NCBI RefSeq assembly: GCF_947179165.1
Contig: NC_077242.1
Coordinates: 3,162,001 to 3,226,000, forward strand
DNA from: Solanum dulcamara
Taxonomy: Eukaryota > Streptophyta > Magnoliopsida > Solanales > Solanaceae
Direction of reading: 5' to 3'
DNA: 64,000 nt
A model generated the notes under the pieces. It did not search any database and was not told where the DNA came from. It saw only the letters and a list, made by a program, of their open reading frames with translations. Position 1 is the stretch's first letter. Each line of letters starts with the position of its first letter. Shown one piece after another: positions 55,949 to 64,000 of the stretch. A program made the translations under genes and the position numbers.

Positions 55949-58900
55949 TCCCCCCTCAAGTTGGAGGGGAGCGTCATTACCTTCAACTTGCGCAGGATCG
56001 CCTGATGAGAAACCCCAGAAAGGGGCTTAGTGAAAAGATCGGCAAGTTGGTCTTTGGAAGGAACAAACGAGAGAGTAATCAAACCAGATTGAAACTGTTG
56101 ACGCACAAAATGACAATCTAGCTCAACATGTTTGGTGCGCTCATGGAATACCGGGTTTCGAGCTATATGGATGGCTGCTTGACTGTCTGAACGTAGCGGA
56201 ATCGGAAGAGAAATCGGAGCAGAAAGATCTTCAAGAAGGCAAACTAACCAAGTAAGTTCAGCTGTAACACGACGCATGGACCTGTATTCTGCTTCTGCGG
56301 AGGACAGGGAGATCGAGATTTGTTTCTTCGATTTCCAAGAAATTGGAGCTCCTCCGAGGGTAATAAAAAAACCACTGACCGATTTGCGTGAATCTTTACA
56401 GGATGCCCAGTCTGTATCGCAAAAGGCCAGTAAAGAAAATGATGGAGCAGAAGAAAGTAGGATGCCCTGAGCTGGATCTGTGCTTAGGTAGCGTAAAACG
56501 CGTAAGGCAGCCGAGAAATGGGACAAACAGGGTCGTTGCATATATTGACTCAGAGCAAGAACAGCAAAACTTAGATCTGGACGAGTGTTGGTCAAATAAT
56601 TCAACTTGCCGACCAAGTGACGGTAAAGGGTGGGATTATCCAAGCGAGGACTGTCGTCTGCTCGAAGCTTGAAGGAGGGATCCAGCGGAGAGTTAGCAAC
56701 AGGCAGATGAGACACGTCGAATTCATGAAGAAGGTCCATGGTAAACTGTCGTTGATTTACAATAAATCCTTGATCCTCCCTCAAAATTTCCATGCCAAGA
56801 AAGTGGTGAATATCTCCTAGATTTTTAACTCTGAATTCTGTGTTGAGGAAGCATTTGATATTTTCGAGTTCATTCAAATCGTTTCCAGTGAGAAGAATAT
56901 CGTCGACATATACTGCTAAGATAGAAGTAAGTGTCCCATTGTGTTTGAAAAAGAGGGAGTAATCGTTCAAAGAGGAGGAATAGCCTTTGAAGGCTAAGGC
57001 TCCTGCAAGTCGAGCATACCACTGTCGGGAAGCCTGCTTTAAACCATATAAGGATTTCTTCAGAAGGCAGACATGGGAAGGACTAGGAGGTGTCAGTCCC
57101 GCTGGGAACTTCATAAAAACTTCTTCTTGAAGGTCACCATGCAGGAATGCATTGTTGACATCCAATTGTGAAACAGACCATTTCCTTTTAGCTGCAATGG
57201 TAAGTAGGCACCGGATAGTGGTCATTTTCACAACAGGTGAAAAGGTCTCTCCATAATCTATTCCTTCTCTTTGTATATCCCCCCTCACGACCAGTCTGGC
57301 CTTCAGTCGTTCAATGCTCCCATTGGAAAGATGCTTTATCTTGTATACCCATTTGCAAGGTAAAGCTCTTTTTCCTTTAGGCAGCAAAACGACATCCCAG
57401 GTGTGATTGGTTGCCAAGGCCTGAAGTTCGGAGTTCATGGCCTCTCTCCATGCTGGATGTTGGGAAGCCTGGTTATAGCAGCTAGGCTCAGTGATATTAG
57501 TGAGGGAGAGAATTAGTTTCTGATTGTGGAGGGACAGGGAGGAGAAAGCATAGCCCTTTGGCTTGTGAGAGTGACCAAAACAAGTTGTCCATGAATCAGT
57601 GAATATTACACTATTGCAAATGTAATCTTTTAGATATCCAGGTTCGTGAGACATCCTGCTAGATCTTCTTGGTAGAGCTGTTATAGGAGCAATGGCAGAA
57701 GTATCTGGTGATGTAGGTGGGGATGTTTGTTGAGGAAGTGTGGGTTCAGATTGGGGTCTGTAGGTAGAAGCATTAGGTGGAGGTACTGAGGGTGTAGCTG
57801 GGTAAAAAGGATCATGATCTGAGGAAGAAGGGTAGTTCAAGAAAATAGGTGTGTGAGAGCTATCAGATGAGTTGAAAGGGAAATGTGATTCATGAAATCT
57901 AACATCTCTGGATACAAACACTTTCTTTGTATCAAGAGACAACAATTTATACCCCTTCTGCTGTAATGGGTATCCCAGCAAAACACAAGCAGTAGCCCTT
58001 TCATCAAACTTGTTTCTCCCTTGTCCCAGGGTGGAGGCATAACACAAACATCCAAAGTTCCTTAAATGGTCATAAGTAGGTTCTTGTCTAAGAAGTACTG
58101 CATAAGGTGTTTGTCCCTTTAGAACACTAGATGGTAGTCTATTAATGATGTGAGTGGCAGTTAAAATAGACTCTCCCTAGTAAGTCATAGGCAATTTTGA
58201 CTGAAACATCAATCCCCTTGCAATTTCTAAGAGGTGTCTATGTTTTCTCTCAACAGTTCCATTTTGTTGAGGTGTGGCAACACAGGACAATTGATGTAAA
58301 ATTCCTTGAGAAGCAAGGAATGCTGATTCCTGTGTCCCTTTCCCCAATTCTAAGGCATTGTCAGATCTGATCATTTTAACCTTGACATTGAATTGTCTTT
58401 CTACCATGGATAGGAAAGTTTTCAGTACAGGGAAAGCATTGCTTTTAGTGCTTAGTAAGAATGTCCATGTCCCTCTACTGTAGTCATCTACTATGGTGAG
58501 GAAGAACCTGAAACCATTATAAGTGCTACACTTGTAGGGTCCCCAAATGTCTATATGAATGAGGTCAAAGATATGTGTGGATTTTATGCTACTAATAGGA
58601 AAGGGTTGTCTAGTGTGTCTAGCTCTAGGGCATATGTCACAAACAAGATCAGAAGTGGATTCACATGAAAGAAAACTTAAATGTTTCATTGCTGTAAATG
58701 GAAGATGTCCCAGCCTTACATGCCAAAGTTTCACACTAGGAGTAGCATTAACATGTGCTGAATTGAAAACTGAAAATGATTGTGGGATGGGATCTGAGGA
58801 TACATCATTTGGATTAAAACTACTGCTAGATTTGTCAGTGTTGGAATCCAATAAATAGAGTCCTTCTCTAACTTCACCAAAAACTTGAGGACTCCTCACT

Positions 58901-60480
58901 GAAAGGTCCTGCAAGAAACATCCAGTAGCAGTGAATAGGACATCACACTGAAACTGAATACAGAACTTGTGAATTGAAAGTAAATTATACTTAAAATCTG
59001 GCACAAGCAGTACATCAGTTATGACCTTCCCTGGCAGAATAGAAATGCTCCCTATATGGGTCACACTTACCTTGAAGGAATTAGGTAAATTAATGTTCAA
59101 AGGTATGGGGAGAGGTTTCAGAAATAAGAAGGAACTGGGGTCAAAACACATATGTTCTGAGGCTCCTGAATCAATTATCCAAGTATTTTGCTTAAGATTA
59201 GTGGGTACAGAATTTGAGTATTTAAGGATGGTACCAGCTACTGCATTTGCATTGATTCCTGCTTGTGTGAACTTGCTTTGCTTGTACATTTGTATCATCT
59301 CTGCAATCTGCTGCTTGCTAAACTGTTCCTCAAAATTTCTATCACTGATTTCAGGATCTGTCCTCCCAATATCTTCATCTGCTTGCTGAGTCAAGGTTGC
59401 ATATGCCTTAATCTGAGGCTGATAATTTCTGGAGTTGGTGAACTCAAAATCTGCAGGAAATCCATGTAATCTGTAGCAATCATCATGCACATGGCCTGTT
59501 TTCCCACAATAAGTGCATGACAGGTTTGGATCATATTTCTTCTTTCCCTTAAGCCTGTTCTGTGGCTTATTATGTCTCTGGCTCTGACCTGGATTGGTAT
59601 ACTTCTGGTATGTGCTTGTTCCTCTTATTGCTTGGTGTTTGAATCTCTGTGTATTTCTCCCCTGTCCATTGGCCATGAATGCTGCAAACTCAGCAAATAG
59701 TTTGTTGTCCTGTTGTTTTGCTTGACTTGCTGCCAAAAATGATCCAGAATCAGAGATGTAGTTTGTGTTTGCATACACTTCCCTTTGGTTCTCATCCTGC
59801 AAAAGTAGTGAATATGCAACATCCATTCCAGGTAAAGGATTCATCATAAGTATATTTCCCCTTGCCTGAGCATATACATCATTTAGTCCCATTAGGAATT
59901 GAATCAGCCTTTGATCTTCTAGTGATTTTGTTAATTTTGCTTTACCATCACAATTGCATTGACATGAGCAACAAACAATTACATTTATCCCATCCAATTC
60001 ATCCCACAGTCTCTTAAGTTTGGTGAAATATCCTGCAATGTCACTATTCCCTTGTATTAGACTTGTTAATTCCTTTTGCAGGTGATAGAGTTTGGCACCA
60101 TTTGATTTGCCAAACCTCTGCTCCAGACTGTCCCAAAGTTCCTTAGCAGTTTTGGAACTCATTACACTGTCTGCAATGTCCTTAGAGAGTGCATTTGATA
60201 TCCAACATATAATCATGTCGTTAACACAACTCCATTGTTCAAACTCTGCAGATTCCAATTCTGGAGCCTTGCAGGTTCCATTGATGAAACCAAGCTTCTT
60301 CTTGGCTGATAGGGATAGGAGGATGGATCTTCTCCAACCTGGATATCCTCTTCCGTCGAAAATATTGTTAACCAGCGTCATACCAGGTGAGTCTGAATTG
60401 TTTAAGTGGTAAGGATGGCTGCTTTCATATGTGTTCCCTTTCTCACCATTTCCTGATTTGATTTGAGTTGTTTCAGGCAT
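55831..60480 (-). pseudogene. Copia gag-pol polyprotein frame interrupted by one TAG
   Basis: The minus-strand frame starts at the ATG at 60480 and runs to 55831 (1,550 codons) with a single in-frame TAG at 58177-58179 (codon 768). Before the stop: a gag domain (PYHLNNSDSPGMTLV), a CCHC knuckle starting at C322 (CTYCGKTGHVHDDC), the protease site IIDSGASEHM, the pre-integrase motif (LWHVRLGHLPF) and most of integrase (IWGPYK, IRSDNALELG, TPQQNGTVERKH). After it: the rest of integrase, RT with YVDD at residues 1191-1194, and RNase H ([28 protein letters not shown]). The stop lies where copia proteins usually have Trp before GES. The Lys/Glu-rich C-terminal tail is encoded by the LTR. Confidence 0.9.
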
Positions 60481-60553
60481 TTTGAAGATGATATTGATGT
60501 AGATTTTGAAGATGGAGCTGATGTGTCTTACACAGATCTGTGCTGAGCTTAGA

Positions 60554-60568
60554 GGTGCTCTGATACCA
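60554..60568 (-). other. Primer-binding site of the young copia element
   Basis: Minus-strand TGGTATCAGAGCACC starts at the base after the LTR end and pairs with initiator-methionine tRNA. Confidence 0.9.
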
Positions 60569-60792
60569 TGAAAGAATTAAAGAGAGGAAGAGGATGAAAT
60601 AAATATTTCCTGTGTCTTATTAATGGTATATACCTATGGTTTATATAGGAACATACAGTAGTTATAATAAAGACAAGTAGGGATGGGCTACACTTATTCT
60701 ATTTGTACAATATTCTACTTGCCCATAATTACATGGGCATAATTATTTTTAAATGCATTAATTTAAATCTACTTGTGGAAGATTATATATAT

Positions 60793-60845
<53 letters not shown>

Positions 60846-61036
60846 TATGTGTGTGTGTGGAGGAAAGCTGTCCACGTGTGTGTCCACGTGTGTGTGTCCA
60901 AATAAGAAGGCTGAAGAGTTAAAACTCTTCAGCTTCTTCTTCTTTCTTCTGCGTTTTCTCTTCTCCTTCTTTAGGGTTTTCATCAGTTTTCTTCTTCCTT
61001 TCTTTTTCTGCTTTGTGGTAGTATTCTTCTCCAACA
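60569..61036 (-). repeat. 5' LTR of the young copia element (468 bp)
   Basis: Minus-strand start TGTTGGAGAAGAATAC, end TTCTTTCA. It is 12 bp longer than the 3' LTR because of the TA-rich microsatellite at 60784-60849, which here is interrupted by two AAATA units. Confidence 0.92.
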
Positions 61037-61041
61037 AAACC

Positions 61042-61569
61042 CTTAAACTAGTTCGTATATCTATTTAGATGTTTGAACTAATGTCTATTTCAATTGATAA
61101 AGTATTTCTATTTGACACTTTCGACTCACATTTTGAAAAAGATTTTTGTCTGGATTCTGAAGTGTCCATCACATGAACAAGATGACAATTTAAAAAATGT
61201 CATTAGATTTGATTATATACATAAGCCTCAATAAGTTGTAACACCTCAAGTTTAATTTTTTCATATTGAGATCGATGTATAATTGAAGGAGATGACGTGT
61301 TTTAAAATTTTAACTTATCGATGTAACTGGTGCTAATTGAGAAGCACAAAAAATTTTACAGTTGAACCAAATGATAATTTGAATATTTAAATGAAGTATA
61401 ATATATTAACAAAATTTAAAGGAATGTCCGTGTATTCCGCCTATTATATTTCTAATTTCTCCCCGTTTGCGCCAAATTCTGTTTAATTAATTCCACATTA
61501 ATTTCCAAGTCGTTGTAATTCCTTCATTTCACCTTCTGGCCCTCTTAGTTATTATCCTCCTGCTTTTGC
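61042..61569. other. AT-rich intergenic DNA
   Basis: Flank of the copia insertion. No gene or defined repeat seen. Confidence 0.4.
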
Positions 61570-61760
61570 CTGGGTCGGATTCTCAGGTGCGAAAGGCTGG
61601 TTATAGGGGTATTAGGAGGGGTAGAGGTAGATTGGAAAAATATTGGGGAGAGGTGATCAATTAGACAGGATTTGGCATAACTTTATATTACCGAGAACAT
61701 GACTCTACATAGGAAGGAGTTGAGGACGCGTATTAGGGTAAAAGGTTAGTAGGGGTAAAG
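61570..61760 (+). pseudogene. Decayed fragment of a LINE-associated coding repeat
   Basis: Translation gives RKAGYRGIRRGRGRLEKYW, GEVI, then ENMTLHRKELRTRIRVKG. This resembles a KYWGEVIRQDM...LDRRVW-type phrase that recurs in Solanaceae repeat-derived transcripts. It is broken by stops. Assignment to a LINE 3' region is from memory and tentative. Confidence 0.4.
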
Positions 61761-61915
61761 TGTTGTCTTTGCCTTATGTTGTGTATTGTGTTTCGATTAT
61801 CACACTATTTTACTATTTTATTGTTTCTTTCTTGTAGACTTTACATTGTCTTTCTTATTAACAACTATGTTTTCTTCATTGTTTCTTCTTCTTCTTCTTT
61901 TCCTTGGGTTTGATG

Positions 61916-62030
61916 CACCTGAGCCGAGGGTCCTTCGAAAACAACCGAGATAGTGGTAAAATTTGCGTATATTTTTACCTTCCCCAAACTCCACTTAGTG
62001 GGATTTCAGTGGGTATGTTATTGTTGAATC
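61916..62030 (+). repeat. TS-type SINE copy
   Basis: Shows GAGCCGAGGGTCCTTCGAAA, TTTGCGTATATTTTTACCTT, CCCCAAACTCCACTTAGTGG and GATTTCAGTGGG, followed by a short TATTGTTG tail. It follows the coding relic by about 150 bp. Confidence 0.75.
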
Positions 62031-64000
62031 TACATTCTACTCCAATAATTTTGTTTTTTGCGGATTGTGATTTTTCACTTCACTTGTATATATGACAAAA
62101 CTATACTAGTAGAGAAAGAGAGTCTCTAGAACATGCACATTAATGTTCGTTAAGGAGACATTATATCATCTGCAGTGTTTTAGTTTTGGTGTGCACGCAA
62201 AGTCCATCTCTACTTTGAATCTTTTTTCCAAAAAAAGGGGGGAAAATATATGAACATAACTTATAACATGCATTTCAATTCCTTCCACGAAATGAGGATC
62301 ATAAAAAGTTACGAGTTTATGCTCTTTCACCAACTTTGACACTAGTGACTCACTTCACTAAAAAGCCATATAACAGTATAGTAAAAATGCACTATATATA
62401 GAGGCGGGTCTAGAATTTATAGAATATAGGTATATCATTAAAAAAAGAATAAAAATATTAAGTGGATATTGATTTCTATTTCTCTCTATATAAATACCTC
62501 AACATTCAAGTGAACCATTCAGATAATATTACATATATCAGCAATTCTAATATATATATATATGTATATATATATACGGAGAAATCATAAATTCACGTGC
62601 ACCATATTTCGTTCGGTAAATAATATTAATGTTACTCCAATACGTAACTGATCCATTTGCTTAGTGTATGTGTTAATTAATTAAGACCGAATCTACACTT
62701 TTCATTGATTGTCCATTTGCTTGCAAAGGTCAACAAGAGAAACAAAATGTCAACAATGCACGGTTGTAATGAAGTGATAGGTGCATTCATCCTTAATTAA
62801 GAGGTCTCTGATTTGATTTTCTTTATGTACAGAGTCATTTTTATTAGGAACTGCCTTTGTTAGGGAACATTTTAGCCCTCAATGTGGGACATCCTGACGT
62901 GAATCCAATTTTAGTCAAGCTCCAATGTGGCTATCGGATGAAAAACTAAAAAAAATAATCTCAACCATGCATGCAACTCTTCTTATCTTTGTTTTAGCAT
63001 ATGAAGAAAAATATTTTTTTTATATTTGATTGGTCAAAATATTTTGATTTTATTTTTTAAAAGTTTATTAAAAATAATCAGGAAAGAAAATGTTATGAAC
63101 TCCAAAAGACTGAAATTATTTGTTTTTGTTACTGTTTTAAGTCGTGTAACGCAATGAGTCGATCGTTGTCAATCTTGTCACAGCATGCATCATGAACTCG
63201 AAGGTTTTAATCGCATTTCGTGGAAGGAAAATAGAGTTAAGTGTTGACCATATTACTGAAAATTATGCCTTCAAAAATACAAGTCACTGTACATGATATA
63301 CACATGCCCTTTATGAACGTTGTGCATTTTCTTGACCCTTCTTCGTTTCTCTTCAATTTAATTTTAGTTTTTTTAGAGGTTCGATATTTGTATCGAAGTT
63401 TTAATTAATTTGAATTCGTATTTTGTAGGATTCATCTAATAAGATTTTTTCACAGTCACGATTTAATTCCGAAACCTCTACTCAAGTTTTTGCACGAATT
63501 ATCATTCCTATTTTGAAGTGATATTTAATTTTTATTCTCAAATTAAATGATTTATTTAATTTTTGCTCCAATTGCTCATTTAATATAAAAAAAAAACTGT
63601 GAACAAATATACCTTTATCTAACCAGAACTAATTTGTTCAGTTTAAGTTTAGAAAGTTTTTACCTCCCCTGACATAATTTTGTAGGAATTTTTTTAGATT
63701 TCATTATAGTATTTAGAAACTAGAGTTATGGATTTGACGCATATTTTAATTTATCATTTTAAGAGGAAAATAAATTGATAGGTAATGTGAAATTTTATGA
63801 TACGAACTTATAAACTTATGTTACGAAAAAATTATTTATTATTTCAATATTAAAGATAAAGACATTATGAAAATAACCCACTTCTAATTAAAAATAAGCG
63901 ATATCATATGCATCTAGGTGAAGTGAACATATATCCATAATCCACACAACCATATAAGCAAGTGATGTTCTTTTGAAAACATCTATATAATGGGAACAGC
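62031..64000. other. AT-rich intergenic DNA to the window end
   Basis: A GAGGCGGGTCTAGAATTTAT phrase at 62401 and a TGTGGGACATCCTGACGTGA block at about 62884-62940 resemble parts of other Solanaceae SINE families. A TATATA microsatellite lies at 62551-62575. No gene can be supported. Confidence 0.4.

Larger units (their letters stand above)
55493..61036 (-). mobile_element. Young Ty1/copia retrotransposon, 5,544 bp, with one premature stop
   Basis: Minus-strand element with a 5' LTR at 60569-61036 and a 3' LTR at 55493-55948. A primer-binding site directly abuts the 5' LTR. A long polyprotein frame (60480 to 55831) and a polypurine tract (minus-strand TTGAGGGGGGAT) just before the 3' LTR complete it. 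AAACC lies on both sides (55488-55492 and 61037-61041), giving the target-site duplication. Outside the TA/GT microsatellite the LTRs are nearly identical; one substitution was noticed (55543 region versus 60619 region). Domain order protease, integrase, RT, RNase H identifies copia. Confidence 0.95.

Noticed and set aside
55627..56121. 164-codon plus-strand ORF with repeated Tyr-Ile
   Set aside because: It comes from the TA microsatellite in the copia LTR and runs antisense to pol.
56276..59469. Several plus-strand ORFs of 60-120 codons
   Set aside because: All are antisense shadows of the copia polyprotein frame.

Overview
The window is plant nuclear DNA, almost certainly from a member of the Solanaceae. 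Evidence for this is long AT-rich intergenic stretches, multi-exon genes with GT-AG introns, several TS-type (tobacco tRNA-derived) SINE copies ending in TTG repeats, Stowaway-like and other MITEs, and Ty3/gypsy and Ty1/copia LTR retrotransposons. No bacterial-style operons, CRISPR arrays, rRNA or tRNA genes were seen.

Host genes, left to right: a broken PNGase A-like pseudogene (1-705, -); a Rab3GAP non-catalytic subunit gene (1359-5508, -, 8 exons, 455 aa); a single-exon plastid-type acidic protein resembling EMB3120 (6351-8141, +); the DNA 3'-phosphatase ZDP (8724-25345, -, 12 exons); a C2H2-like protein gene with tandemly duplicated exons (25938-29174, +); the coactivator MBF1 (30265-33048, +, 4 exons); a Tubby-like F-box protein of the TLP7 type (33888-38526, -, 4 exons); a DOG1-domain protein (43442-45301, -, 2 exons with a GC-AG intron); and a small serine-rich ORF of unknown function (53814-54164, +). 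From memory, the order PNGase A / Rab3GAP / EMB3120 / ZDP / DOG1-like matches Arabidopsis At3g14920 to At3g14880, so the left two-thirds is probably an ancestral gene block. In this window the C2H2, MBF1 and TLP genes sit between ZDP and the DOG1-like gene.

Mobile DNA dominates the rest. A 9,264-bp, apparently intact gypsy chromovirus (12845-22108, TSD CCAAA, 2,070-bp LTRs with only two differences seen) sits in intron 4 of ZDP and stretches that intron to about 10.8 kb. Between 48087 and 52827 a heavily deleted copia element (TSD GATTT) carries a nested 2,968-bp solo LTR (48880-51847, TSD CAATT). A 5,544-bp young copia (55493-61036, -, TSD AAACC) has a polyprotein frame broken by a single in-frame TAG. 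A LINE RNase H relic, SINE fragments, MITEs and two local tandem duplications fill introns and spacers.

I did not find a new multi-gene system. The most noteworthy items are the recent gypsy insertion inside a DNA-repair gene, the duplicated symmetric exons, the GC-AG intron, the nested insertions that can be ordered in time, and the conserved gene block.
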